A stretch of DNA of 64,000 bases from Lachnospiraceae bacterium (lineage in GTDB: Bacteria; Bacillota; Clostridia; Lachnospirales; Lachnospiraceae), in NCBI GenBank assembly GCA_910573755.1, contig CAJTBO010000003.1:1-64000 (forward strand). The letters are read 5' to 3'. The notes under the pieces are model-generated. The model was not told the origin of the DNA, searched no databases, and saw only the letters and a list, made by a program, of their open reading frames with translations. The position numbers and the translations under genes are program-made. The stretch's first letter is position 1. Each line of letters begins with the position of its first letter. Below, piece by piece: positions 23,383 to 32,209 of the stretch.

Positions 23383-24288
23383 ATGGCTCTGCAAAAGTGT
23401 ATGCTGAATCTGAATCAGCACTTAAAAGAACTGAATCCTCATGGTACGCTGGATTTTCCCTGTGCCGGGTATTCTTCTTATTACACGGATAAGGAAGAAA
23501 ATGCCGTTCCCTGGCACTGGCACGAAGAACTTGAGATCATTTACATCGCAGAAGGATGTCTGGAATTAAAAATGCCCTCCGAATCCGTTTCCGTCAAAGA
23601 GGGACATGCGTTTGCTGTTAATTCAAATGTTCTTCACTATGGGATCGGCGCCGATCATTGTCACCTGCATTCTCTTGTATTCAGCCCAAAGCTCATCTTC
23701 GGGGATGAGAATTCCGTATTTGCCCGGAAATATATACAGCCTCTTTTATCCTGCAGTTATTTTTCCGGTTATTCCATTCTGCCTTCCGGGAACGCAGAGA
23801 TTATCGAGAGGTTCTGCAATGCCTTTGACGCGATGCAAAACGAACCGAAGGGATTTGAATTTATTGTCAGGGAAAATCTGTCCCGCATCTGCTTTTTTCT
23901 GACGCAGAAGTTTGAAGATAAACTGGATATGCCTAAAACCGCGCAGAGCCAGAACAACCTGCGCATCCGAAAGATGCTGGAATATATTCATAAAAATTAT
24001 GCCGCTGATATCACTTTACCGCAAATTGCGAAAACGGCAGACATCGGTGAGCGGGAATGCCTGCGCTGCTTCCGGAAAACCATCCGGCTTTCCCCGATCC
24101 AGTATCTGATAAAATACCGGATCATGCAGGGCGCCGAAATGCTTTTATGCGAGCCGGAGAGCAGTATTTCCGAAATTGCGATTTCCTGCGGTTTTGACAG
24201 CCCAAGCAACTTTGCCAGAATATTTAAACGGTTTTACGACTGTACGCCGCGGGAATACCGGAAAAACTCCCTCCAGACCGCAGAATAA
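23383..24288 (+). CDS. AraC-family regulator with N-terminal cupin
   Basis: 301 residues. An AraC-type cupin sensor spans about 30-130 (VPWHWHEELEIIYIAEG with the metal/ligand-type HWH). A C-terminal double helix-turn-helix spans about 195-296 (EYIHKNYAADITLPQIAK, then SEIAISCGFDSPSNFARIFK and CTPREYRKN, the usual AraC signature). GGGGAG lies before the ATG. It is divergent from the MFS gene with a 170-bp shared promoter region, so it probably senses a small molecule and controls the transporter. It ends 14 nt from the convergent ABC ATPase gene. Confidence 0.9.
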   Translation: MALQKCMLNLNQHLKELNPHGTLDFPCAGYSSYYTDKEENAVPWHWHEELEIIYIAEGCLELKMPSESVSVKEGHAFAVNSNVLHYGIGADHCHLHSLVFSPKLIFGDENSVFARKYIQPLLSCSYFSGYSILPSGNAEIIERFCNAFDAMQNEPKGFEFIVRENLSRICFFLTQKFEDKLDMPKTAQSQNNLRIRKMLEYIHKNYAADITLPQIAKTADIGERECLRCFRKTIRLSPIQYLIKYRIMQGAEMLLCEPESSISEIAISCGFDSPSNFARIFKRFYDCTPREYRKNSLQTAE

Positions 24289-24302
24289 ACCATACTGTTT
24301 TA

Positions 24303-24965
24303 TCAGCCCGTCAGCGCAGATTGAGCCGCAGAATTTCGCAGGCACCCGTCCTCCATCTCATATACGATATCACAAAGTTCATCCATATCTTCTTTATGGT
24401 GGCTTGACAGCAGGATCGTGGTGCCTTCTTCCTTTAATTTCCGGAAGAGTTTCCTGATTTCGGCGGCGCCCTCTCTGTCCAGCCCGTTCATCGGCTCATC
24501 CAGAATCAAAAATTTCGGATGTTCCATGATCGCCTGCGCGATTCCCAGCCGCTGCCTCATACCAAGAGAATATTTTTTTACCTTTTTTCTGCTGTCCGGG
24601 TCAAGTCCTGCCAGTTCCATACTTTTCCGGATTTCATCCTTTCCGATCTGCTTTTTAATCCCGGCGAGATATTCCAGATTTTTATAACCGTTAAAGCCGC
24701 CGAGAAATCCGGGCGTTTCAATGATAATACCGATATCTTCCGCAAAATCCGTATCCTTTCCGATTTCTTTTCCACCCACAAAAATTTTGCCCGCGGTCGG
24801 CTTTAAAAAGCCTATGATCATCTTAAACAATACCGTCTTGCCTGAGCCGTTTCTGCCCGCTATTCCATATATTTTTCCCGCCTCCAGAGACAGGAAAACC
24901 TCCCTGACCACTGTCTCGTCACCGAATTTTTTGCTCACGTTCTTTATTTCTGCTATATATTCCAT
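24303..24965 (-). CDS. ABC transporter ATP-binding protein (lantibiotic/bacitracin type)
   Basis: 220 residues forming one complete nucleotide-binding domain. It has a Walker A GRNGSGKT (about 38-45), the signature YSLGMRQRLGIAQA, Walker B KFLILDEPMNGLD and the H-loop LLSSHHKED. The sequence is closest in feel to BcrA/NatA-type ATPases that energise ABC-2 exporters. AAAGGA precedes the ATG. It is the last gene of a minus-strand run with three membrane proteins, a lipoprotein and a two-component system, 180 nt after the preceding membrane gene. It probably powers efflux or resistance against a peptide or antibiotic. Confidence 0.9.
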   Translation of the reverse strand: MEYIAEIKNVSKKFGDETVVREVFLSLEAGKIYGIAGRNGSGKTVLFKMIIGFLKPTAGKIFVGGKEIGKDTDFAEDIGIIIETPGFLGGFNGYKNLEYLAGIKKQIGKDEIRKSMELAGLDPDSRKKVKKYSLGMRQRLGIAQAIMEHPKFLILDEPMNGLDREGAAEIRKLFRKLKEEGTTILLSSHHKEDMDELCDIVYEMEDGCLRNSAAQSALTG

Positions 24966-25145
24966 GCCGGTTCCTTTCTGCTTTTACTTTCCCTCTTCTG
25001 TTTTTGATTTTCGATTTCCGGTTTTGCTTTTCATATTCCGGTTTTCAGTCCTGACTTTTCGTAACAGCCCGGCTTTCGGCTGAACCGTCATATTTTTCTT
25101 ACCTGCTAACATACACAGCCTTGACACTTCGACCGGCAGGAATTC

Positions 25146-25790
25146 TCACAGACAACTGTCCCTGTTTTCAACCAGCACCACCCCTAACCTCCAGACACCT
25201 GTGATCATCAGGCATTCAAAAAGCATCACCGCCGCCGGCGAAAAGCCGTAAACTTTCTCTACTCTGCTGCTCTGTACATACATACCCCAGTTCCCGAACA
25301 TATATTTTGACAGATTCCACCGATAAAAGCCGACTACATAAGTTGACACTTCTGTCACAAATAAAAAGGCAGGCGCCAGATGCCGGGAAGCGGTCTGGTC
25401 AAGCAGACAGAATATACTTATCAATGTCATCATATGAACCAGCCACAAGAGCAGGATCAATATTTCCTCCAATCCCTGCGTCTTTGGTGTATGTCGAAAA
25501 AAGTCCAGCCCCATCATACAAAACGCGTAACCGAAACATCCCGCAGCAGCAGCCGGAAACAGATCCCAAAACTGTGCATTCCACCAGCGCTTCCTCCCGC
25601 CGAAACGGACCATCTCAAACAGTAAGATCTGCCGTCTGCGGTTTAAATAGATTCCCGCTATAAAAAAGATCACCGCCACGCCCATAAGCCAGCGCCCCAA
25701 AGGAACCAGCGGGATCCTGCCAAAATAGATGCTTCCGAAACCCGGAAATTCAATTCCCGCAAGATAATCATATACAAATCCCTTTTCCAT
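25146..25790 (-). CDS. ABC-2 type membrane protein (six-helix)
   Basis: 214 residues with about six hydrophobic helices (VAVIFFIAGIYL, AAAAGCFGYAFCMM, ILILLLWLVHMMTLISIF and others) and no soluble domain. I see no specific family motif. The position between a second membrane protein (33 nt upstream) and the ATPase indicates a permease or accessory subunit of the same transporter. Assignment rests on context and topology. Confidence 0.65.
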   Translation of the reverse strand: MEKGFVYDYLAGIEFPGFGSIYFGRIPLVPLGRWLMGVAVIFFIAGIYLNRRRQILLFEMVRFGGRKRWWNAQFWDLFPAAAAGCFGYAFCMMGLDFFRHTPKTQGLEEILILLLWLVHMMTLISIFCLLDQTASRHLAPAFLFVTEVSTYVVGFYRWNLSKYMFGNWGMYVQSSRVEKVYGFSPAAVMLFECLMITGVWRLGVVLVENRDSCL

Positions 25791-25822
25791 GTCTTTTTCC
25801 CCTGCCTCACAACACCTGCTTT

Positions 25823-26710
25823 TTATTCCTCTACCTCTCCTTTAAAATCCACCCTGTTGATCAGCATACATCCCGCAAATACCAGCGCTGCCGCAAGTCC
25901 GATCATCGTCGCCACCGGTTGTATCAGATGCACTCCGCCGGAATCCGCAAAATTCCCGGGGCATGCATATTCCATCAGCGCCAGCCCGATATGCCCGGAA
26001 AAAGGGAGTTCAAAACCGCTGACATGTACAATAAAAGCAATAACGATTCCCCAGATGCCGCCTAACAGCAGACTTCCTGTGTACAGGATAACCCCCATCA
26101 GAACAAGATACAAAAAGAAGCACAAAGCCGTGGCCGCAAAAGCCTGAGGCATATTCATCCGCCGCATCATATTCTGCTGTAAAAAACTGATCCCGTACTC
26201 CGTGCTCCGGTTCAAATTATAATCCTGAGACAGCATATAAACCGGATTGCTCCACATCTTTCCTGCAAAACCCAGAGGAAGGGACGCCAGTATCATAGGA
26301 AGCGCCACCGCTGCCGTATAGAGCGCCGCCTGCACCAGAATATAAAGCGCCATGGCGATATTCCAGCCCCGTTTTTTTGAACGGTACAGAGAGTAATAAG
26401 TATTTCCGTTGATAAACGGCGCATCGGAAATAACAAGAAACCACCCCAGCGCCAGAAACATCACTGTTTTATATTCATGCACCACCACCGGAAACGCCTC
26501 CAGAATATTCACCGGCTCCCCCGTCCCCGCCGCATAATCCAAAAAATTTCTCAGCCAGAAAAAAGGCACCGTCATCCCTGTCAGAAAGCCTATTATGACA
26601 CGCTTGTCATTCCACTCATACAGAAGCAGATTTTTTGTTAAATGCAGAATACTCTGCCATTTTTTCACTTTACGCCGCTTCTCTGCGCCGCTTCTTTCAT
26701 CTCTCAACAT
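25823..26710 (-). CDS. ABC-2 type transporter membrane subunit
   Basis: 295 residues. The basic N-terminus (RDERSGAEKRRKVKKW) is cytosolic, followed by about six to seven helices. The layout, with a first helix, a long outer loop and then a helix cluster, fits ABC-2 permeases of NatB or lantibiotic-immunity type. It overlaps the preceding membrane gene by 7 nt, which shows translational coupling. The substrate is unknown. Confidence 0.7.
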   Translation of the reverse strand: MLRDERSGAEKRRKVKKWQSILHLTKNLLLYEWNDKRVIIGFLTGMTVPFFWLRNFLDYAAGTGEPVNILEAFPVVVHEYKTVMFLALGWFLVISDAPFINGNTYYSLYRSKKRGWNIAMALYILVQAALYTAAVALPMILASLPLGFAGKMWSNPVYMLSQDYNLNRSTEYGISFLQQNMMRRMNMPQAFAATALCFFLYLVLMGVILYTGSLLLGGIWGIVIAFIVHVSGFELPFSGHIGLALMEYACPGNFADSGGVHLIQPVATMIGLAAALVFAGCMLINRVDFKGEVEE

Positions 26711-27462
26711 TTTTTCTCCTGTTTTATCCCGGCATAAATAACCGGTATCGTAATGCCGATATAAAGCAGATCGATCAGGACTGCCAGCGGATAATACCCG
26801 TGCCTGACGTCATCCCCCGACAGCAGGTACACCGGATTAAAGAATCTGTCTCCAATAAAAAGCCACAATGTATCATACAGAATAAAAGGCGCCAGCAGAC
26901 TGACATACCGGTTCGGAATCCATACCGCAAAAGCAAATCCCACCAGCGCCCACAATGCGCCGAACAGAAAGCCGAGAACCACTTTTCCGGCAACCACATA
27001 CCAGTCGCCGTATTTTATAAGCGCCTCCATAATCTTTGTCCCGGCAAGAAGTCCCTCATCCGAATCCGCCGGAATCCCATGGGCGCCTCCTATATATACC
27101 ATCAGGCAGACCACCGTGATCGGCAGCATGATCATCACCCCGCCGGAGCATGCCACTGTAACGGCCCTTATTTTCATAAAGCCTGTACAGCCTGTCCGAT
27201 GCAGTATCATCCGCAGATAGCCGCTGTTATACTCCTCGCAGTAAACCGCAGCATAAGCCAGCGCCGGAAAGATCGCCGCAAAGGGCGAAAAAGCCGATGC
27301 GTGAAAGATATTCCCGAAACCGAACAGATAACTTCTGCTGCCGTTCAAAGGCGTATCCAGCACTGCCGCCGGCAGCAGGATGGCAAGCGCAAACACCATC
27401 CCTGCCCAAAATCCCGGATTTATGATACTTCTCTTCAGATCCTGCAAGAAAAAATTTTTCAT
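26704..27462 (-). CDS. ABC-2 type transporter membrane subunit
   Basis: 252 residues with about six helices. The first (FWAGMVFALAILLPAAVL) follows a short cytosolic start KNFFLQDLKRSIIN, typical of ABC-2 permeases. The stretch ALAYAAVYCEEYNSGYLRMIL matches the conserved loop in which permeases of this class contact the ATPase. It overlaps the next membrane gene by 7 nt. With the two following membrane proteins it probably forms the channel for the ATPase at 24303. Confidence 0.75.
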   Translation of the reverse strand: MKNFFLQDLKRSIINPGFWAGMVFALAILLPAAVLDTPLNGSRSYLFGFGNIFHASAFSPFAAIFPALAYAAVYCEEYNSGYLRMILHRTGCTGFMKIRAVTVACSGGVMIMLPITVVCLMVYIGGAHGIPADSDEGLLAGTKIMEALIKYGDWYVVAGKVVLGFLFGALWALVGFAFAVWIPNRYVSLLAPFILYDTLWLFIGDRFFNPVYLLSGDDVRHGYYPLAVLIDLLYIGITIPVIYAGIKQEKKC

Positions 27463-27580
27463 CTCAACTCCTGTTTATCCACCGGTGCAGCATATTCCTC
27501 CTGTTATGCCCCTGCACCATAAAAGAAAATATCTTTTTCGTTTTGCCATCTGCGATGGCCGGTCCGCAGACAGCACCCGT

Positions 27581-28771
27581 TTACTGCGTCATCACAAGTT
27601 CCCCTGTTACCGCATCGACATAAATGTTCCAGATAAAATCACTTCTGCCAGTCTCTCCGGCATATTCCACATACTCTCCCAGATCCATGTGAATATTCCA
27701 CACCGGCGCAAGCTCCAGTTTTCCGTCCTTCAGGTTCACATAATAGACCAGTTCCGCCGTGGAAAAAGGCACCTCCTCCACACACTGCAGGGAACCGTCA
27801 TTTAAATAAGTTTCCAACACTTCCTGCACTTTATGAAAACTCAGTATTTTTTCATTTTCCTCTACAGACACCTGCTCCATACAGCAGTTCCACAATCCGA
27901 TATTGGCAACGCCTTCTTCACATACCCAGGCAATTCCGTCCGGGTGCACTTCCGTGATATCCTGCTGGCCAAAAGAGTATGCTATCGGAATTCCGTCCAC
28001 AACGGGGGAAAACTGCATTTGATAGCAAAAGAAATCATCCTGTTTACAAAAATATGCGTTGCTCAGCCAAACATCCTCTACCCCGAGGAAAGAAAGTTTC
28101 CGGATTAAAAGCGCCTTTGCATCCTGCAGGGAAAACGAAGGATCTCCTGCCTCCGCATCCTTCAGATCCAGTTCCTGTTCCTCCTTATTTGCTGCCGCAT
28201 AACACTTTTCCAGCAGCAGGGCATCTTCGTAACTGCTTCCCGTCTTTCCGAAGAGAACGGCCTTTCTGTTTCCGTCCGTCAAAGCAAGACGGCTGTCATC
28301 CCCCACGCCTGCCATTTCCACCATACTGCTTTCCTGTCCCAGTTTTTCATCGATCTCCGCCACTCTCTGTCTTTCGGTCTCCTCCGCCGCCAGCACTTCC
28401 TCCGTGATATCCTTTACCTCGCCCTGAGGGTCAAGAAAGTTTTTCAGAGCCTCCTCATCCAAACTGTTGCCTGCCTGCATGGTCAGAGTGTTTACCACAT
28501 CCGGCACCGCGGCAACTTCCGCTTCAATCTTCATGCGGCTATCGCCGCTGCCCAGCACTACACTCACCGTTTCCGCCGCTGTATCCTCTGTCCCCGCCGA
28601 TGTTTCCGACGGCTCCTCCTCATTTACGACCGCCTCCACCGCATCCTCCGAGGGGCCTTTTGCCCTTAAAATCTCATCATCACCTGATACCTCCGGCGCC
28701 TTCTGACAGGCTGTTAAAAGTACCAGCGACATAAAAAGCAGTATTCCTGTTTTAGCCTTTTTCTTTTTCAT
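27581..28771 (-). CDS. Secreted lipoprotein of the ABC/two-component locus
   Basis: 396 residues from the ATG that follows AGGAGG by 10 nt. It has a type II signal peptide with lipobox LLTAC (Cys about 21). The mature part starts with a Glu/Ala/Thr-rich linker (about 25-75) and then a globular region. That region includes AYFCKQDDFFCYQMQFSPVVDGIPIAYSF and ends in YAGETGRSDFIWNIYVDAVTGELVM, a PepSY-like turn. I do not recognise the family firmly. It is placed between the kinase gene and the ABC membrane genes, so it may be an extracellular ligand trap or sensor partner of the kinase. Confidence 0.7.
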   Translation of the reverse strand: MKKKKAKTGILLFMSLVLLTACQKAPEVSGDDEILRAKGPSEDAVEAVVNEEEPSETSAGTEDTAAETVSVVLGSGDSRMKIEAEVAAVPDVVNTLTMQAGNSLDEEALKNFLDPQGEVKDITEEVLAAEETERQRVAEIDEKLGQESSMVEMAGVGDDSRLALTDGNRKAVLFGKTGSSYEDALLLEKCYAAANKEEQELDLKDAEAGDPSFSLQDAKALLIRKLSFLGVEDVWLSNAYFCKQDDFFCYQMQFSPVVDGIPIAYSFGQQDITEVHPDGIAWVCEEGVANIGLWNCCMEQVSVEENEKILSFHKVQEVLETYLNDGSLQCVEEVPFSTAELVYYVNLKDGKLELAPVWNIHMDLGEYVEYAGETGRSDFIWNIYVDAVTGELVMTQ

Positions 28772-29014
28772 GATGTACATACCTCCTGTTTCGTTCCTGC
28801 TGCAATTCAGCTGCTTTCCTGAAACAAAATATATCATATATTCTTTCCGCATCAAAATGATCAGCGAAATTCGACCATCTTTTTGGCGAAAACAGCATTG
28901 TGATAACCATATTGTTATTTTCATTAAATAGGAGCTGTAAGAACAGCCCCAAAACTTTACTTTCCAAACTTTTCAGATCTTTCTTTCCGGCAAAGTATTC
29001 TTAAAGAAAAAAGA

Positions 29015-30124
29015 TCACATCTCATTCATGTACAGCATCACTTCCACCAAAAAAATCCCGTCTTCATATTGAAACTCAATATTCCCGTTCTGCTTCTCCA
29101 CCATACGCTTTACATTCTGCAGCCCGATGCCATGTTCCACGGCATTTTCTTTTGTCGATAGAAACCTGCCCGCTTTTCTTTTCGGCGGGCCGGCACAGCT
29201 ATTTGCTATATGGATCAGAAATACACCCCTGTCAGCCCTCAGCACCAGCTTCATCCACTTCCTCCTGCTCCCCTGCGCCGCCTCAATGGCATTATCCAGA
29301 AGATTTCCAAGGATCACATTGATGTCGAAGGACTTTGGCATCAGTTCCATCGGCACATGGATATCACTTTCCACCGCGGATAGCACCTGCTCTGCTTTTT
29401 GGATTTTATAATTTAAAAGACTGTCTATATCCCTGTTGCCGGTCTTTGCATGCTCCGCAGGGTTTTCCAGTTCCCCCTCCATTTTTTCCAGATAGCGCAG
29501 GGCATCCTCATAATGTCCCTGCTGCAGTTCTGCCTCCAAATGCAGCATATGATTCTTCATATCATGACGCAGGGCGCGAAGCCTGCTCTGTGATTCTTCG
29601 ATCACCTCCAGCTGGTTCCGGTAATGATCGGTCTGCTGCCTGTAGGTATCTCTTTGTCTGACATGTGTGTCATTTTGTATCAGTGCGTCAGCCAGATAAA
29701 ATACGCTCAGATCCGCCGCCAGAATACAGATGCCGCAAAGCACCGCAAATCCATAGGGTTTTAAATCCCCCAGCAGCAGACTGATCAAAGCGACCATACC
29801 TGTCACCGGTATGACAAGCAGTAAAGCGATTCGCTTTTTATCCGGTTTTTCCGCTCCCGCATCTTGTGCCCCTTTTTTCTGAATCAGAAAAAAGCACGCC
29901 AGAAACAACAGCGTTCCTCCTGCCATCTCCTGCACATAGAAGTTTCGTCCACCGGCAAAATACGGAATCAGATAACACGCCGTCTCCACACCGCAAAGCA
30001 TCCCTGCCAGCCAGAGCCTTCTGGCCGCAAAGGTTTCCATCAGCTTTTTGACAAGCACTATATTCAACAAAATGGCTATCACCATAATGACTATACCCTG
30101 TATATCTATGCTATATACCCACAT
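29015..30124 (-). CDS. GHKL-type sensor histidine kinase (AgrC-like)
   Basis: 369 residues. About five to six transmembrane helices fill residues 1-165, followed by a linker with coiled-coil character. A dimerisation/phosphoacceptor segment LRALRHDMKNHMLHLEAELQ (H near 209) and a GHKL ATPase domain with N-box NVILGNLLDNAIEAAQ and G-box VEHGIGLQNVKRMVEKQ complete it. This is the AgrC/ComD class, which often senses peptides. The start overlaps the response-regulator gene by 14 nt. It probably phosphorylates the LytTR regulator to induce the downstream ABC exporter. Confidence 0.92.
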   Translation of the reverse strand: MWVYSIDIQGIVIMVIAILLNIVLVKKLMETFAARRLWLAGMLCGVETACYLIPYFAGGRNFYVQEMAGGTLLFLACFFLIQKKGAQDAGAEKPDKKRIALLLVIPVTGMVALISLLLGDLKPYGFAVLCGICILAADLSVFYLADALIQNDTHVRQRDTYRQQTDHYRNQLEVIEESQSRLRALRHDMKNHMLHLEAELQQGHYEDALRYLEKMEGELENPAEHAKTGNRDIDSLLNYKIQKAEQVLSAVESDIHVPMELMPKSFDINVILGNLLDNAIEAAQGSRRKWMKLVLRADRGVFLIHIANSCAGPPKRKAGRFLSTKENAVEHGIGLQNVKRMVEKQNGNIEFQYEDGIFLVEVMLYMNEM

Positions 30125-30836
30125 GCAGCCTCTCTTTCTCCAGCTCCTTGATCCTGCCGCGCACAGCCTTCCGGTAAGGTTTGCTGATACTAAAAAGACT
30201 GCCGTCCTGCATTTTTACCGTCTCATATGTATACTCTGCAGCGTAGCCGCTGTTTATGATGTAGGATTGATGGATCATGATAAAGCCTGCCGGAAGTTTC
30301 TCCGCAACATCTTTCAGCTTTCCATAAAACTCGCTCACGCCCTCCCGCGTTGCCATACTTATCTTTTTGTCGCTGCTCATAAAATAAAGGATATTCCTGC
30401 AGGGCACCTGATAAAACACGCCGCCCTTCTGGTATTCAAACAGCGCCTTCCCCTGCGCCCTCTGTTTCATGCTCCTCTCCAGCACTTCTCTTACCTGCCC
30501 TTCCGATACCGGCTTGATCAGAAAATCCAGCGGCTGCAGACGGAAAAGCTGCATGGCATACTCCTGTCTGAAAGAGACATAGACGATATGTGTCACATAA
30601 TCATCCCCGTCCCGTATAAATTTCCCTACATCGATGCCACTCTTTTCATACAACTCGATATCCAGAAACAGAATATCCGGACAGGTCATTTTTTCCAGAT
30701 CCTGCATGATGCTCTCGCCGGAGTACCACACTTCCGTCTCTATCTTCTGATGCAGTGCTCCCGCCGCCGAACGGATCATTTCCTCCAATTCAGCACAAAA
30801 TACCTTATCGTCGTCGCAGATACCTACATTGTACAT
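30111..30836 (-). CDS. LytTR-family response regulator (AgrA-like)
   Basis: 241 residues. The receiver domain (1-125) has the acidic pocket ICDDD, the phospho-acceptor in DILFLDIEL (D about 58) and the switch Lys in FLIKPVS. The C-terminal LytTR DNA-binding domain (about 140-235) includes RNILYFMSSDKKI and FIMIHQSYIINSGYAAEY. It is the first strong gene of the minus-strand run and overlaps the kinase gene, so it forms a two-component pair with it. The likely target is the promoter of this operon. Confidence 0.93.
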   Translation of the reverse strand: MYNVGICDDDKVFCAELEEMIRSAAGALHQKIETEVWYSGESIMQDLEKMTCPDILFLDIELYEKSGIDVGKFIRDGDDYVTHIVYVSFRQEYAMQLFRLQPLDFLIKPVSEGQVREVLERSMKQRAQGKALFEYQKGGVFYQVPCRNILYFMSSDKKISMATREGVSEFYGKLKDVAEKLPAGFIMIHQSYIINSGYAAEYTYETVKMQDGSLFSISKPYRKAVRGRIKELEKERLHVGI

Positions 30837-31089
30837 CTCTGTTATCCTTTTTCCCCCATGTTCCTTTTATCAGCAGACAGCAGTATTCATTTAAATTATA
30901 CCGGCAGCCTTTGTCATTTGGCATTGATCCGTTATTCAACAGGCAGATATACCGGCGCTCATGCCTCGCCTCTCCGGAATCCGATTCCATGGCAAGCAGC
31001 GTATAGCCTTCCGGAAAGCCTTCTGCCCCATAATATCCTGCATACTCCGTAGAGTCATAATCTTTCAACCGCCCTGCCTATGCATTATA
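30805..31089 (-). pseudogene. Possible small gene with frameshift upstream of the two-component system
   Basis: GATGAGGAGG followed by ATG (about 31089) would open a reading frame that stops after six codons (MHRQGG). Another frame starts right there with TTG at 31068 and codes for 87 residues, including EGFPEGYTLLAMESDSGEA and CRYNLNEYCCLLIKGTWGKK, which look protein-like. A single-base change would join the good ribosome binding site to the long frame. It overlaps the response-regulator start by 32 nt. It could be a frameshifted small gene, or chance. Confidence 0.3.
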
Positions 31090-31256
31090 AGCCTCCTCAT
31101 CTTATTCCGCAACCGGATAACTTAACTTTCATAAAAAACTGACTAATGTTATAATTCAAAAAGGAAATTCTGTTTCCCTGTGATAGATTTGAATTATCAG
31201 AAGGCTGCCTATGTTTTAATAATTTTGCATAACCGCTTCTAATATCAGGCAGAGAA

Positions 31257-31265
31257 TGCTATAAT
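31257..31265 (+). promoter_or_regulatory. Extended -10 promoter of the flavoprotein gene
   Basis: TGCTATAAT is a perfect extended -10 element about 42 nt before the ATG at 31307. The -35 position (TTCTAA at 31237) is weak, as expected for extended -10 promoters. Confidence 0.55.
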
Positions 31266-31306
31266 TTATTGTATTCTTACAAAAATTTGATCGGAGGTAC
31301 TTTTAC

Positions 31307-31927
31307 ATGAAAGTCTTAATGTTAAACGGCAGTGCAAAGCCAAACGGAAATACATATTATGCACTCTCGGAAGTCGGAAAACAGTTAGAAAAGGAAGGCA
31401 TTTCCTATGAGATTTTTCAGTTAGGGGGAGATGCCGTCAGAGACTGCATCGGCTGCGGCCAATGCTCGGAAAAAGGCTGTGTATTTTCCGATGACAAAGT
31501 AAATGAGTTTATAGCAAAAGCAAAAGAAGCAGACGGCTTTGTATTCGGCACACCGGTATATTATGCCCATCCCAGCGGAAGAATCCTCTCTTTTCTGGAC
31601 AGGGCATTTTACAGCAACGGCAAGTCCTTTCAATTCAAGCCTGCGGCATCCGTTGCCGTTGCAAGAAGAGGCGGATGCTCCGCTTCCTTCGATGTGCTGA
31701 ATAAATATTTCGGTATTTGCCAGATGCCGGTAGCCGGTTCCACTTACTGGAACTCTGTTCACGGGCGTGTTCCCGGAGAGGCGGCTCAGGATGAAGAGGG
31801 CCTTCAGACCATGCGCAATCTGGCAAGAAACCTGGCATGGATGCTCAAGTGCTTTGAAGCCGGCAAAGAAAAGGGAATCCCGCTGCCGGAAACGGAACAA
31901 GAGTACAGAACAAACTTTATCCGATAA
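31307..31927 (+). CDS. NADPH-dependent FMN reductase / iron-sulfur-type flavoprotein
   Basis: 206 residues. The flavodoxin-like fold begins with VLMLNGSAKPNGNTYYAL, the FMN-phosphate loop. DCIGCGQCSEKGCVFSDD (about 46-63) is the compact Cys cluster of iron-sulfur flavoproteins, and DGFVFGTPVYYAHPSGRILSFLDRAF is the second FMN-binding loop. Such proteins shuttle electrons or reduce quinones and nitro compounds in anaerobes. GGAGG is at a normal distance from the ATG. It is monocistronic with its own promoter and followed by a nuclease relic. Confidence 0.9.
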   Translation: MKVLMLNGSAKPNGNTYYALSEVGKQLEKEGISYEIFQLGGDAVRDCIGCGQCSEKGCVFSDDKVNEFIAKAKEADGFVFGTPVYYAHPSGRILSFLDRAFYSNGKSFQFKPAASVAVARRGGCSASFDVLNKYFGICQMPVAGSTYWNSVHGRVPGEAAQDEEGLQTMRNLARNLAWMLKCFEAGKEKGIPLPETEQEYRTNFIR

Positions 31928-31942
31928 GGCCAAATACGTTTT

Positions 31943-32092
31943 TACAAGGTGCTTTGTGCAACTCTCGGCAGCAAATATTATGTTACTGCAAACCGCGAAT
32001 CCGGCGAGGAAAGATACGATATCCAGCTTATGCCCGAAGATAATGATATGCCCGGTATTTTGATCGAACTAAAACTCGGCAGAAAGGCATGA
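31943..32092 (+). pseudogene. Fragment of an AAA-ATPase-like/PD-(D/E)XK nuclease family protein
   Basis: A start-less frame of about 50 codons reads YYVTANRESGEERYDIQLMP, then EDNDMPGILIELKLGRKA and a TGA. This is the signature of the PDDEXK_9 C-terminal nuclease domain (catalytic D...ELK) of the large AAA-ATPase-like proteins common in gut Firmicutes and Bacteroidetes. The N-terminal ATPase and most of the nuclease domain are absent, so it is a remnant. Confidence 0.7.
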
Positions 32093-32112
32093 ATCTGCAA
32101 AACATAATCCAA

Positions 32113-32144
32113 AAATGATGGTCCCGAAAACAGGACCATCATTT
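32113..32144. terminator. Bidirectional terminator between convergent genes
   Basis: A perfect 12-bp stem, AAATGATGGTCC (32113-32124) with GGACCATCATTT (32133-32144). T-runs occur on the minus strand and, weaker, on the plus strand. It separates the plus-strand flavoprotein/relic from minus-strand yjjI. Confidence 0.8.
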
Positions 32145-32209
32145 CTTGTCAAAATCTCTAAATCATTATTAAAAATAATAACTTAATGTATTAATATATT
32201 GCCATCTTA

